Assembly: GCF_900112495.1 (NCBI RefSeq)
Contig: NZ_FOMA01000010.1
Span: 1 to 64,000 of the forward strand
DNA: 64,000 nt
Reading direction: 5' to 3'
DNA from: Bacillus sp. OV322
GTDB lineage: Bacteria; Bacillota; Bacilli; Bacillales; DSM-1321
Shown here: positions 18,105 through 27,307 of the stretch, piece after piece
Layout of the letters: every line of letters begins with the position of its first letter
How positions within the stretch are numbered: position 1 is the first letter of the stretch
Made by a program: the position numbers and the translations under genes
The notes under the pieces: model-generated
What the model was told of the DNA's origin: nothing
Databases searched by the model: none
The model's input: the letters and a program-made list of their open reading frames with translations, nothing else

Positions 18105-18349
18105 ATTTAATAGGCTCTTTTCTTAAAGGTTGTTGTTATTTAATAAGTTTTCGAGGCAAAACTATTGTTAAAGCAGGTTGATTGGAGCGAAAGGTGCGAA
18201 GACTCCAGCGGGATTAGCGTGACAGATGAGACCCCGCAGACGCAAGTCGAGGAGGCTCAGCGCACGCCCCGCGGAAAGCGGAGCATCCTGTAGCGGATAT
18301 CAACCCCTTGTTCCATAGCAACAAAGTTTAAGAAAACAGCCATTTAATA
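18105..18349. mobile_element. MITE with ISL3-like ends and 8-bp target duplication
   Basis: The element (18113-18341) starts GGCTCTTTTCTTAAAGGTTG and ends with the reverse complement of GGCTGTTTTCTTAAACTTTG, an inverted repeat of about 23 bp with few mismatches. Both sides carry the identical octamer ATTTAATA (18105-18112 and 18342-18349). The core is GC-rich, contains the segments GACTCCAGCGGGATTAGCG and GGAAAGCGGAGCATCCTG, and has no reading frame for a transposase. Ends beginning GGCT and 8-bp AT-rich duplications are typical of ISL3-family elements, so an ISL3 transposase elsewhere in the genome probably moved it. Confidence 0.85.
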
Positions 18350-18385
18350 TCACGCATTCTTATTCATTGGAATAGGTAAAATAGC

Positions 18386-18433
18386 CAATAAAAAGAAGCT
18401 GAACAGCATACGTAAAATGTGCCATCAGCTTCT
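18386..18433 (-). terminator. Terminator of the STAS-domain gene
   Basis: AGAAGCTGA (18394-18402) pairs with TCAGCTTCT (18425-18433). On the minus strand it is followed by TTTTTATT. Confidence 0.75.
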
Positions 18434-18465
18434 GTTTAATTAGATAGGCATTATGCCTATGGTGC

Positions 18466-19491
18466 TTATATAATCTGCTTTCCTGTCTGCGAAAGGGCAA
18501 AGTAAATGCCGTGCTGCAGAGTCTGGAAGCAATTGAATTGGGCAAGGTCATAATCGGTCTGGGCTATAGTCATTCCCAGCTCAGCTGAAATGCCGACTAG
18601 AATGGTTTCCGTACCGATTAAAGCTGCAGCGGAAGCCAATTTATTAATAAAACCGACTGTATATTCATCAATATGCTTTTCCAGTCCGGTTAAATCAAGA
18701 ACAAGATAATTAGCTTTGTAAGCTGGCAGGTTGTACAGTGTCTTCACAGTCAATTCCTCAGAGCGGAATTCGTCGTATTTCCCGAGAAGCGGAACAACTA
18801 CAATGCCTTCAAGCACCGGTATGATTGGGGATGATATCTCCTTGACTAATTCTGACAGCTCTCTTGTTCTTTCATTCACCGTTTGCTCCAGGCTTCTGAT
18901 ATGCTCTGCTTCTGCTTTTCTGGCCAGATCATGTATATTTTGCTCAACGGTTCTATCAGATGGGAAAAATTCATAGATGAACTGCTTATTAGTATTCCCA
19001 AAGGAGGTCTGTACGTCTTTGTACCATATGTTTGTATCTAATAAGCCGGTCAATAAGCCAGAAAAATGCCCTGGAATAAATGTTCCATGACTGGATTTGC
19101 CCTGTGCTATATTAATTTTGGATTCCCAGCTGTTTTCAATCGTGATGGTTGCCGTTTTCATCTCCTGATTCATTTCTATGATATTAATTTTCCCCCAGCC
19201 TGCCGAAGCGTAAGTGTTGGGTATCATTGAAGCTACTTCTGCTATAGCTAAATTTTGGCTCTTGTAGTATTCTCCTACTGTAATTCCCTGGCGGTAGCCG
19301 GTAGTTTCTAAAACCACGCTTGCGGCATCATTTCCGGAAATTTCTTCAATGGTATCAAAAAATGATTTCATGGCAGATGAAATCCAGAATAAAACAGCAT
19401 CATCATTTTCATATTGAAAAACGCCCTTTTCCAAATCCCAACCGAATTCCAGACCGCCGACGTTCACATTCATATTACTTTCAGTTCTCAT
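18466..19491 (-). CDS. Sensory STAS-domain protein (RsbR-like), unknown N-terminal sensor
   Basis: 341 residues. The C-terminal third (about 225-335) is a STAS domain like those of RsbR-type stressosome proteins: V-L-E-G-I-V-V-V-P-L-L-G, then L-V-L-D-L-T-G, then L-I-G-T-E-T-I-L-V-G-I. A helical linker with E-Q-T-V-N-E-R-T-R-E-L precedes it. The N-terminal 200 residues differ from the globin fold of RsbR and resemble a V4R-type ligand-binding domain (G-Y-R-Q-G, then A-S-A-G-W-G), tentatively. The start at 19491 follows AAAGGAG; a longer in-frame start 51 nt upstream is less well placed. It likely feeds a signal into a partner-switching path, perhaps sigma-B, but no partner is adjacent. Confidence 0.75.
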   Translation of the reverse strand: MRTESNMNVNVGGLEFGWDLEKGVFQYENDDAVLFWISSAMKSFFDTIEEISGNDAASVVLETTGYRQGITVGEYYKSQNLAIAEVASMIPNTYASAGWGKINIIEMNQEMKTATITIENSWESKINIAQGKSSHGTFIPGHFSGLLTGLLDTNIWYKDVQTSFGNTNKQFIYEFFPSDRTVEQNIHDLARKAEAEHIRSLEQTVNERTRELSELVKEISSPIIPVLEGIVVVPLLGKYDEFRSEELTVKTLYNLPAYKANYLVLDLTGLEKHIDEYTVGFINKLASAAALIGTETILVGISAELGMTIAQTDYDLAQFNCFQTLQHGIYFALSQTGKQII

Positions 19492-19721
19492 AATGATCTC
19501 CTTTACTGCCAAATGACTATGCTCAGTTCCTCCTTTTAACAAAATAAAAGTGAAAAGGCAATAATTTTAAATTTTATATAATGCTAAGCTGACTATTTCT
19601 TTATCTTATACTTAAAAGGGTATAATAAACTAAGGATATCACAATTTGCTTTTAATTACGGACAATCCTGCTTTCTATATAGAAAAAGGGCTCCCGGTAT
19701 AAAAAAGGAGGCACGCTGCCC

Positions 19722-21746
19722 TTGGAAACTTTTTTAGTAGTGCTCATTCTTCTTGCTCTTATAGGGTTATCGAATTTTATTAACCACTTTATACCGATAA
19801 TTCCTGTCCCGCTCATCCAAATATCGCTTGGGGGCATGCTTGCAGTATTGCCTGCAGGCATCCATCTGCCGCTTAATCCGGAACTGTTTTTTGTTTTGTT
19901 TATTGCTCCTTTGCTCTTTTATGATGCGAAAAATGTCCCGAGAGCCGATTTATGGAAGCTTCGGTCGCCAATTTTGCTTCTCGCTTTAGGGCTCGTTTTC
20001 ATAACAGTAATTGTTATGGGCTTTATCATCTACTGGCTTATCCCTTCCATTCCGCTGCCCGCAGCTTTTGCTCTTGCCGCCATTCTTTCCCCGACAGATG
20101 CAGTTGCCGTGAGTGCAATTTCAGAAAGGGTCAAGATGCCGAAAATCATCATGAGAATATTAGAAGGCGAAGCTTTAATGAACGATGCATCCGGCCTAGT
20201 GGCGTTTAAATTTGCTGTGGCAGCGACTGTCACAGGTGTATTTTCCATTGCACAAGCCACCTTTAGCTTCTTCATTATTGCAGTAGGCGGTCTAGCTATT
20301 GGTGCTGCCCTGGCTTTTTTAATTTTAAGGCTTAGGACTTTTATAAGGCGGCTGGGTATGGAGGATGTTACCATACACATGCTGATCCAAATCCTGACTC
20401 CTTTCATCATTTATCTGGTTTCAGAAGAAGTTGGAGTATCCGGCATTCTTGCTGTGGTTGCTGCTGGTATTGTTCATGCCATTGAGCGTGATAGGGACGA
20501 ATCTCCCACAGTCAGGCTGCAGGTTGTTTCTGCCAGCACATGGACTGTTTTATCGTTTATATTGAATGGTCTAGTATTTATGCTACTTGGGGTGCAGGTT
20601 CCCCATGTTTTGAAGGTCATCATTTCAGATCCTGCTTTTAATAATACGAAGGTTTTTGGTTATGTCACTATTATTACCTTGCTTTTGATTGCTCTTCGCT
20701 TTATCTGGGTGACGGTGATCATTCTCATATCCCCTAAATTAAACATACGCATGCCTGGAATGGGAATGAAATCAGCCTTGACTCTGTCGTTTGCCGGTGT
20801 CCGCGGAGCTGTTACACTTGCCGGTGCATTTTCCATTCCGTTCGTTTTGGAAAATGGCAGCAAATTTCCGCAAAGAGAGCTATTCATCTTTATTTCCGCA
20901 GGAGTCATTCTCTTAACACTTATTTTTTCTAGCATTGCTCTTCCGATTCTCGGCAAGCAGAAGGAAGATCCATCTTCCAATGATGCAAATCAAAAAGAAA
21001 ACCAGGCTAAAATTACAATTTATAAAGAAGTTATTCAGTTTGTGCAGTCTCTGGCAAACGAAGAAAACCGTGTCGCAATATCGTCTGTAGTTTCAAAATA
21101 TACACGAGCAATTGAGGAAATTAACTACAGCGGCGTTCCGAAAAACCCTTTCCATTCACGTGAAATGGAAGCGGACATCCGTCTTTTGGGACTTCATGCA
21201 GAAGAGGAGCTAGTACGCAAACTGGCAAAAAATGAGGAAATAAAAAAAGAGCTGGCCCTTAAGTTTCTTCAAAATATCCATTATAAGGAATCGGCGGTGA
21301 CCAGCAGGCTTAAATACAGGCTTTTGATTACGGTGGTCTTGTCAAAGCGTCTCCTTCATAAACTGTTTTCAAGAAATAGATCTTTTACGGATTGGGGACA
21401 GGAGTTTCTGGGAAATGCAAGAAAGCTGAAGGTCAGAACTTCGAGAGCCGCTATCGGCGCCATTAAAAAAGGGATTACTGAAGAAAATAAGGAATTCTCT
21501 TTGTTGGTGATAGCTGAATACAGAACGCTGATTGCCAGACTGAATCATGCGTACCTAAATCTAAAGACGAATGAAGACTTGTCTAATATTGAAAGAGAGC
21601 TTCATTACAAAGCCATTCAGGTAGAGAGAGATCAAGTTCAGTCTTTATTTGAACACGGTGCAATCACCCGTGAACTTTCCCATAAAATACGGCAGCAAAT
21701 CAATATCAGGGAAGCTGCTTTGATAGATGAAAATAGCTATGAGTAA
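19722..21746 (+). CDS. CPA1-family Na+(K+)/H+ antiporter
   Basis: 674 residues. Residues 1-410 hold about 12 membrane segments of the CPA1 (NhaP/NHE) type. Visible motifs are S-P-T-D-A-V-A near residue 125 and E-G-E-A-L-M-N-D-A-S-G near 147, the ion-binding region. The remaining 260 residues are a soluble charged tail, longer than in plain NhaP proteins and like the tail of NhaK/YjbQ-type or eukaryotic NHE proteins; it is probably regulatory. The TTG start is chosen because AAGGAG precedes it and the text M-E-T-F-L-V-V-L-I-L-L begins the first helix. Single gene with a terminator. Confidence 0.92.
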   Translation: METFLVVLILLALIGLSNFINHFIPIIPVPLIQISLGGMLAVLPAGIHLPLNPELFFVLFIAPLLFYDAKNVPRADLWKLRSPILLLALGLVFITVIVMGFIIYWLIPSIPLPAAFALAAILSPTDAVAVSAISERVKMPKIIMRILEGEALMNDASGLVAFKFAVAATVTGVFSIAQATFSFFIIAVGGLAIGAALAFLILRLRTFIRRLGMEDVTIHMLIQILTPFIIYLVSEEVGVSGILAVVAAGIVHAIERDRDESPTVRLQVVSASTWTVLSFILNGLVFMLLGVQVPHVLKVIISDPAFNNTKVFGYVTIITLLLIALRFIWVTVIILISPKLNIRMPGMGMKSALTLSFAGVRGAVTLAGAFSIPFVLENGSKFPQRELFIFISAGVILLTLIFSSIALPILGKQKEDPSSNDANQKENQAKITIYKEVIQFVQSLANEENRVAISSVVSKYTRAIEEINYSGVPKNPFHSREMEADIRLLGLHAEEELVRKLAKNEEIKKELALKFLQNIHYKESAVTSRLKYRLLITVVLSKRLLHKLFSRNRSFTDWGQEFLGNARKLKVRTSRAAIGAIKKGITEENKEFSLLVIAEYRTLIARLNHAYLNLKTNEDLSNIERELHYKAIQVERDQVQSLFEHGAITRELSHKIRQQINIREAALIDENSYE

Positions 21747-21751
21747 ATTCA

Positions 21752-21784
21752 GGGGTTTCGCATTCGCGAAACCTCTTGTTTGTG
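21752..21784 (+). terminator. Terminator after antiporter gene
   Basis: AGGGGTTTCGC pairs with GCGAAACCTCT, followed by TGTTT; the T run is short. Confidence 0.65.
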
Positions 21785-21920
21785 TGCCCGGATTTTTTTA
21801 AAAATGCGGACGTTCCAGGCCATCAGGGGTGCTTAACCATAAAACAATACGTACGGGCTGATTAGCTGCTTGTGATTAGGGGAAAAAAGAAACGAATGTA
21901 AAAAGAAGGCGGGTGATGTT

Positions 21921-23357
21921 TTGTTCATTTATAGCGCAGAAGCCATTAGAAGAGCAGACGAAGAAGCAAGAAAGCAGGGAATGGATGCTTTTACATTGAT
22001 GGAAGTTGCAGGCAGGGAGGTTTACTTGGCACTTTCTGGAAAAATCTCGAAAAGTCAGGAAATCACCGTTCTTGCCGGAAAAGGAAACAATGGCGGGGAT
22101 GGAATTGTGGCTGCTCGTTATTTAAAAGAGAATGGGTATTCCTGCCGGCTGATGTTTCCTGACGGGGAGCCCTTATCAGAATATGCCATAAAACATTTGA
22201 ACTATTTTAGAAACAGGGGTTTTGAGACTTCTGAACAAGAAGGACCTGCGGATGTAATAGTGGATGGCCTCCTTGGAACAGGGATAAAACTGCCATTGAG
22301 CGAAAATCTGGAAAAAACCATAAAATGGGCAAATGAAGCAGATGCCTTACGGGTTGCCATAGATATTCCTTCAGGTGTAGAAGCAGACAATGGCAAGACG
22401 GGCACGGCGTTCAGGGCAGATGTAACATTAACGCTGCATGGGTACAAGCCATCAGCATTCTTAGAGGGAAGTACCGAATACTACGGAGAAATACAGGTTT
22501 TGGATATTGGGCTCCCCCATGATTCCAAATGGCAGGTATGGACAAAGGAAAAGGCAGCTCAGACATTCAGACAAAGAATGCCAGGGGCACATAAAGGCTC
22601 TTCTGGCACCGGGCTGCTCCTTGGCGGCTCAGATGAAATGCCAGGGAGTGCCATGCTTGCAAGCCTCGGAGCAATGAGGAGCGGGATTGGGAAGCTAGTG
22701 GTAGGAACAACACGCTTTGCTTCAGGAATCATTTCTGCAAGAGTGCCAGAGTGCACCTTTGTTCATGATGGCCTAAAAAAAGCCGCGGCAGGAGACCTTC
22801 CAAAAGGCATAAAAGCAGCAGCTATCGGTCCTGGGCTGGATGACCAAGAGAACATTGAAGATGCGCTTAGGCATTTGTTTGCTGGCAATTTGCCGATTAT
22901 CCTTGATGCAGGAGCTCTTAAAGAGCGCAGGTATCCAGTCAGAGAGGCTGAAATCATTGTGACGCCCCACCCTGGGGAATTCAGCAAGATGACTGGCCTT
23001 CCTATTGCGGAAATTGGGGCGAAAAGGCTTGACCATGCCAGTGATTATGCGAAAAAACATGAAATCATTGTTGTGTTAAAAGGGAGGAATACGGTTATAG
23101 CCTATCCTGATGGTTCACTGATTGTTAATAGAAGCGGAAACGCCGGTCTTGCCAAGGGAGGTACGGGCGATACATTGACTGGCATTATTCTTGCCATGAT
23201 TTCTTCACAGCCTGAAATCAAGCCAGCGATTGCGAATGCCGTATACTTCCATGGAGCCAGTGCTGACTACTGGAGTGAAGATAAAGCGCCTGAAAGCATG
23301 CTCGCAACAGATGTTAGCGAGAGTATTGCATGTGTGATTAAAAACATTACAACGTAG
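21921..23357 (+). CDS. nnr: Bifunctional NAD(P)H-hydrate epimerase / ADP-dependent dehydratase
   Basis: 478 residues, a fusion of two repair enzymes. Residues 1-210 are the YjeF_N epimerase domain (G-K-G-N-N-G-G-D-G near residue 53). Residues 225-475 are the YjeF_C/CarKD dehydratase domain (G-S-S-G-T-G-L-L-L-G-G near 235; T-P-H-P-G-E-F; the ATP-site-like N-A-G-L-A-K-G-G-T-G-D near 415). Together they restore hydrated, damaged NADH and NADPH, a housekeeping role in the cytosol. The TTG start follows AAGGCGGGTG. Nothing in the context modifies this assignment. Confidence 0.95.
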   Translation: MFIYSAEAIRRADEEARKQGMDAFTLMEVAGREVYLALSGKISKSQEITVLAGKGNNGGDGIVAARYLKENGYSCRLMFPDGEPLSEYAIKHLNYFRNRGFETSEQEGPADVIVDGLLGTGIKLPLSENLEKTIKWANEADALRVAIDIPSGVEADNGKTGTAFRADVTLTLHGYKPSAFLEGSTEYYGEIQVLDIGLPHDSKWQVWTKEKAAQTFRQRMPGAHKGSSGTGLLLGGSDEMPGSAMLASLGAMRSGIGKLVVGTTRFASGIISARVPECTFVHDGLKKAAAGDLPKGIKAAAIGPGLDDQENIEDALRHLFAGNLPIILDAGALKERRYPVREAEIIVTPHPGEFSKMTGLPIAEIGAKRLDHASDYAKKHEIIVVLKGRNTVIAYPDGSLIVNRSGNAGLAKGGTGDTLTGIILAMISSQPEIKPAIANAVYFHGASADYWSEDKAPESMLATDVSESIACVIKNITT

Positions 23358-23466
23358 CAGAACTGTTGTTGACTTTTCTTAGTCTATGGAAATCCTTGGA
23401 GTAAATCTCGGAAGCTGAACCTAACAAGCAGTGACCTTTTACAGCAAAACAGCCATTACAAAAGAA

Positions 23467-23514
23467 AAAAACCCGGATGACATCCCTATGCGGGAGGTTA
23501 TCCGGGTTTTTTTA
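23467..23514. terminator. Bidirectional terminator between nnr and brnQ
   Basis: AAAAAACCCGGAT pairs with ATCCGGGTTTTTT, with an inner pairing of CCC to GGG. The two genes converge here. Confidence 0.9.
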
Positions 23515-24858
23515 GCTTAATTTTTTCTCCATGGTCCAATCTTTTTCATCCTCTGAGGCATCCTTTTTGTCATATGCGCTTATGAGGATGCCGAACAAGG
23601 TCCCTGCGATTGCTGGAATGATCCATTCAAGGCCATATTTGGAAAGAGGGAGAAATTTCCAAACTTCCTGCAAAGGTCCAAGAGTAAGCCCAAATGCAAA
23701 GATACCGTCAATCAGCGCAAAGATGCCAGTGAATAAAATGGCGCTTCCGTAAACTTTCCTCTTGTTCCGGAAGTATTTGCTGAAAAAGGTTAATGCCACA
23801 AGAACGATGGTTAACGGATAGGCGGTGACAAGAAAGGGTACAGAAACCTTCAAAATTTGATCCAATCCTAAATTGGATAAGAAAAATCCAACAAGCGTCA
23901 CCGCTGAAATAATCTGCTTATAGCTGGCCTTTGTAATAAGCTTAGAGAAATACTGCCCGCAGGCCGTTGTTAAGCCGACGACTGTTGTAAAGCAGGCGAG
24001 TGTGAAAATAAATCCAAGAAGAGCTTTGCCTCCTTGTCCCAGTAAGAGAACAGAAGCATCGGAAAGCAGCTCGGTGCCATTGCTGTAAGAGTGTCCGGCG
24101 GCCATTTTAGCGCCGATTTCACCAAGGCTAATATAAACAAATGAAAGCAGGATGCCTGCAATAATGGCAGCTTTTAAGGTATATCTTGATAATTGTTTTC
24201 TGTCATCTATTCCTTTTTGGCTGATGGATGTCAGGATAACAATCCCAAATGCGAGGGAAGCAAGTGCATCCATTGTTGAATAGCCTTGAATAAATCCTTT
24301 GAATAGCGCTCCGGATTGATAGGCTTCTGCCGGCTGCTGGATTGGTGCATGAAGCTTGAAGAATCCTGCAGCGCACAATACGACCATGCTGATAAGCAAA
24401 ACCGGAGTGATCCAGCGCCCCATATACTTTTCCATTTTGGAAGGGTTTAAGCTCACCAGATAAACGAGCAAGAAAAAAACAACCGTGAATATAAATAAAA
24501 ACAGGAAGGAATGCGATTGTCCAGGAAGATAAGATTTCACGCCCATTTCATAGGCAACATTGGCATTTCTCGGAATGGCCAGAAATGGTCCGATACATAA
24601 ATAAATGACGACCATGAAAATAGTGGAGAAGAGCGGGTGTACCCTGTTTCCAATTGTTTGGATGCCGCCCTTTACAAGTGAAACTGCCAGTAGTACTGCA
24701 AATGGTAGGCCTACTCCTGTCAAAATGAATCCTGTCATTGCCAGCCAAAATGAAGTACCTGACTGTGCACCAAGAAAAGGAGGGAAAATGAGGTTTCCTG
24801 CTCCAAAGAACATGGAAAATAGCATAAAACCAATAAATAAGATGTCTAATTTTTTCAA
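23512..24858 (-). CDS. brnQ: Branched-chain amino acid transport carrier BrnQ
   Basis: 448 residues with about twelve membrane segments. The start D-I-L-F-I-G-F-M-L-F-S-M-F-F-G-A-G-N-L-I-F-P-P belongs to the LIVCS (BrnQ) family of sodium-coupled leucine, isoleucine and valine importers. GGAGAGAG precedes the ATG. A T-box leader stands immediately upstream on the same strand, so uptake should rise when a branched-chain tRNA is uncharged. It runs convergently toward nnr and shares its terminator. Confidence 0.95.
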   Translation of the reverse strand: MKKLDILFIGFMLFSMFFGAGNLIFPPFLGAQSGTSFWLAMTGFILTGVGLPFAVLLAVSLVKGGIQTIGNRVHPLFSTIFMVVIYLCIGPFLAIPRNANVAYEMGVKSYLPGQSHSFLFLFIFTVVFFLLVYLVSLNPSKMEKYMGRWITPVLLISMVVLCAAGFFKLHAPIQQPAEAYQSGALFKGFIQGYSTMDALASLAFGIVILTSISQKGIDDRKQLSRYTLKAAIIAGILLSFVYISLGEIGAKMAAGHSYSNGTELLSDASVLLLGQGGKALLGFIFTLACFTTVVGLTTACGQYFSKLITKASYKQIISAVTLVGFFLSNLGLDQILKVSVPFLVTAYPLTIVLVALTFFSKYFRNKRKVYGSAILFTGIFALIDGIFAFGLTLGPLQEVWKFLPLSKYGLEWIIPAIAGTLFGILISAYDKKDASEDEKDWTMEKKLS

Positions 24859-24885
24859 CGTACTCTCTCCTTTTAGTCAAAATAA

Positions 24886-25150
24886 AAAACTCGCCCCCAA
24901 TAACAGGGACGAGTTTAACTCGCGTTACCACCCTAATTCCGGAATTCAATCAAATCCGGCTCTCAACTAGCGTACAATACATACGCGTTCCGTATAACGG
25001 CGGAAGTCCCGTCAATGCCTACTAACATTCGGCATTGCGTCTCGGAGATGATTTTCAGAAACATCCTGAACGCCTGCTTTCATCAAATGCCGGCTTTCTG
25101 TGGGGCAGGAATAAATCGTACTCTTTCTCGTCATCGACTTTCTTAATATA
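24886..25150 (-). promoter_or_regulatory. T-box leader of brnQ (probably isoleucine-specific)
   Basis: Read on the minus strand, the leader has a stem I region with AGAAAGAGTACG, an apical GGCATTTGATG area, and the 14-nt T-box text AGGGTGGTAACGCG (about 24920-24933). The terminator stem AACTCGTCCCTG with its partner GGGGGCGAGTTTTTTATT follows. In stem I an ATC is flanked as in a specifier loop (CTGAAA-ATC-ATC), suggesting isoleucine; this reading is tentative. Uncharged tRNA would favour the antiterminator and allow brnQ transcription. Confidence 0.92.
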
Positions 25151-25153
25151 GAT

Positions 25154-25182
25154 AATTTATCAAACAGATAATATTATGTCAA
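25154..25182 (-). promoter_or_regulatory. Sigma-A promoter of the T-box/brnQ unit
   Basis: On the minus strand TTGACA (25182-25177) is followed after 17 nt by TAAATT (25159-25154), just upstream of the T-box leader. Confidence 0.8.
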
Positions 25183-25621
25183 TATATTTAGAAATTTTTA
25201 ATTATTCTGTATAGCCAGCAGAATTGACCACCTCATTATTTTACATAATCGCTTTGTTAAATCTCAATGTTAATTTTTGCATTCTCCAGGTAAGCGAGCA
25301 ATCGCGGAATATGGATATGGGTGGCTCTGCAGACTAAAAGCGGAGAGTACAAAAGGAACGCCTGCTGAAAGATTACAACAAGCGCGAAGCAAAGCTTTGG
25401 TAATGAAAATTGATATACCGCAATTACTTTTGGAAGAAATATCTAATGGTGAGAATACATTGTGGGGATAAAGTGGAAAATAAATCGTCTTCTGCACATT
25501 TAACACAGCAGGCATTATGGAAGCTCCCGGCCGCCGATGAAAGCGAGCGACCAAAAGCAGAATCAACATGCAATATGAAAGGTGCCCAATAAAGGAAAAG
25601 GTAACTCGGAGGTGGAAGCTG
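25183..25621. other. Intergenic region with coding-like remnants
   Basis: Between the brnQ promoter and the carboxypeptidase gene, two short plus-strand frames (25277-25471 and 25410-25592) have no ribosome sites. They share the peptide echo K-A-E-S-T, and the DNA around 25339 and 25554 is loosely alike. I read them as decayed repeat or gene remnants rather than genes. Confidence 0.4.
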
Positions 25622-27109
25622 TTGCTGAAGAAAAAAGTGAAGAGTGTTCCGATTGTCTTGCTTGTGTTTATGCTCATAATTATTCCTTCGGTCAAAGATA
25701 AACGTGAACTTGCGCATGCTACCCATGGCCGAGAAGAGCTGGGACGGAAAATAACGGCTATCCTTCAAGACCCCCATTTAAACGGAGCGCTGGCAGGAGT
25801 CAGCATCCGGTCCGCTCAAACAGGGAAAATACTGTATGACAGGAATGGGAATACACAATTAAGGCCGGCTTCAAACCTGAAGCTAATGACTGCAGCGGCA
25901 GCCCTTGAAACACTTGGAGAACAATATGTTTTCCAAACAGAGGTGCTGGCAGAAGGGCCAGTGATAAACCACTTTTTACATGGCAATCTATATTTAAAAG
26001 GAAAAGGAGATCCTTCTCTTTTACAGAAGGATTTTGATGAGCTTGCTTTAAAGCTTAGAAAGGGCGGCATAAAAACTGTTTCTGGCAACCTGATTGGAGA
26101 TGATTCCTGGTTTGACAAGGAAAGGTATTCCTTGGATCTTGCCTGGACTGATGAACAGGAATATTACGGAGCCCAGATTTCAGCTCTATCGGCATCTCCT
26201 GATGAAGATTATGATACGGGTTCAGTCATGTTAAAAGTGAGTCCGGCCAGCGAGACAGGAAAGCGTGCCGAAATTACTGTTACTCCTCGAACAAATTATG
26301 TGAAGGTTATCAATCATGTTCGAACATCTGGACATGATGCAGAAAAAGAATTGAAAATTGTCCGCAAGCATGGAACGAACATCATTACAGTAGAGGGGGC
26401 AATTCCGCTTGGTTCATCCCCTGTTAAACAATGGAGCGCTGTATGGGAGCCAACCGGGTATGCATTGGATTTATTTGATCAAGCACTTAAAAGGCAGGGG
26501 ATTAAGCTTCTTGGCAGGATTGGGACAGGAAAGGCTCCAGAAACAGCTGCAGTTAAAGCTGTTCATTCATCAATGCCGCTATCAGAGCTTATGGTTCCAT
26601 TTATGAAGCTAAGCAATAACAGCCATGCAGAGGTGCTTGTGAAAGAATTAGGCAGGGTGAAAAAAGGAGAAGGAAGCTGGAAGAAGGGTATTGAAACTGT
26701 AAGAGAAATAGCTGAAAGCTGGGGGCTGGATACTCGTGCAATGCAGATCAGAGACGGCTCTGGAATTTCCCAGGCTGATTTGATTTCAGCCAATTCAATT
26801 TCTGAGTTACTGTATAAAATACAGAAAAAACCATGGTTCCCGGCATATCTGCATGCATTGCCAACAGCAGGCGCAAGCGGCAGAATGGATGGAGGGACCC
26901 TTAGAAAAAGAATGAAGAACACAGCTGCTGCGGGAAAGGTATTTGCGAAAACAGGAACCATTTCATCGTGCAGTACATTATCCGGTTACGCAACTGCGAA
27001 AAATGGGGAAACATACATTTTCTCTGTTTTAATAAACAATTTTATAGAAGAAGACGGAATCCAAAAGATACAGGATGATATAGCCGTTGTACTCGCAAGC
27101 GAAAAATGA
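25622..27109 (+). CDS. D-alanyl-D-alanine carboxypeptidase/endopeptidase (peptidase S13, PBP4/DacC type)
   Basis: 495 residues from the chosen TTG. The start is preceded by CGGAGGTGG at 9 nt and opens a normal signal peptide (L-K-K-K-V-K-S-V-P-I-V-L-L-V-F-M-L). Penicillin-binding motifs are present: S-N-L-K with active serine at residue 84, S-N-N in the middle (L-S-N-N-S-H), and K-T-G near the C-terminus (A-K-T-G-T-I). The family trims D-alanine from peptidoglycan stem peptides or cleaves cross-links outside the membrane. An in-frame ATG 54 nt upstream would spoil the signal sequence. Single gene; in B. subtilis the homolog DacC is expressed in stationary phase. Confidence 0.92.
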   Translation: MLKKKVKSVPIVLLVFMLIIIPSVKDKRELAHATHGREELGRKITAILQDPHLNGALAGVSIRSAQTGKILYDRNGNTQLRPASNLKLMTAAAALETLGEQYVFQTEVLAEGPVINHFLHGNLYLKGKGDPSLLQKDFDELALKLRKGGIKTVSGNLIGDDSWFDKERYSLDLAWTDEQEYYGAQISALSASPDEDYDTGSVMLKVSPASETGKRAEITVTPRTNYVKVINHVRTSGHDAEKELKIVRKHGTNIITVEGAIPLGSSPVKQWSAVWEPTGYALDLFDQALKRQGIKLLGRIGTGKAPETAAVKAVHSSMPLSELMVPFMKLSNNSHAEVLVKELGRVKKGEGSWKKGIETVREIAESWGLDTRAMQIRDGSGISQADLISANSISELLYKIQKKPWFPAYLHALPTAGASGRMDGGTLRKRMKNTAAAGKVFAKTGTISSCSTLSGYATAKNGETYIFSVLINNFIEEDGIQKIQDDIAVVLASEK

Positions 27110-27307
27110 CTTCAGGCAACGAAACCCTTCCGTCCTGTTTTTAATACTGAAAATTGAAATCAATTTTACCGGGAAACAATAGAGGCGGAGATGGTAGAAT
27201 AAAGATATAAAATGCTGAGCCGCCAATAAGGAGTAAAGCAGGCAAGGGGGGGTATTATTAAAAGCTATCTATATAATCTGCCGGGGGAAAACAGCTGGAA
27301 ACGGTAT

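Larger units (their letters stand above)
18048..18465. other. Intergenic region occupied mainly by a MITE
   Basis: No gene. A 229-bp mobile repeat (18113-18341) fills the centre and a minus-strand terminator lies at 18386-18433. Confidence 0.8.

Noticed and set aside
23400..23460. Another MITE end near AAAACAGCCATT
   Set aside because: Only about ten bases agree with the repeat end; too little to claim a copy.
25277..25592. Two overlapping plus-strand frames as real genes
   Set aside because: No ribosome sites and overlapping frames; kept only as possible remnants.
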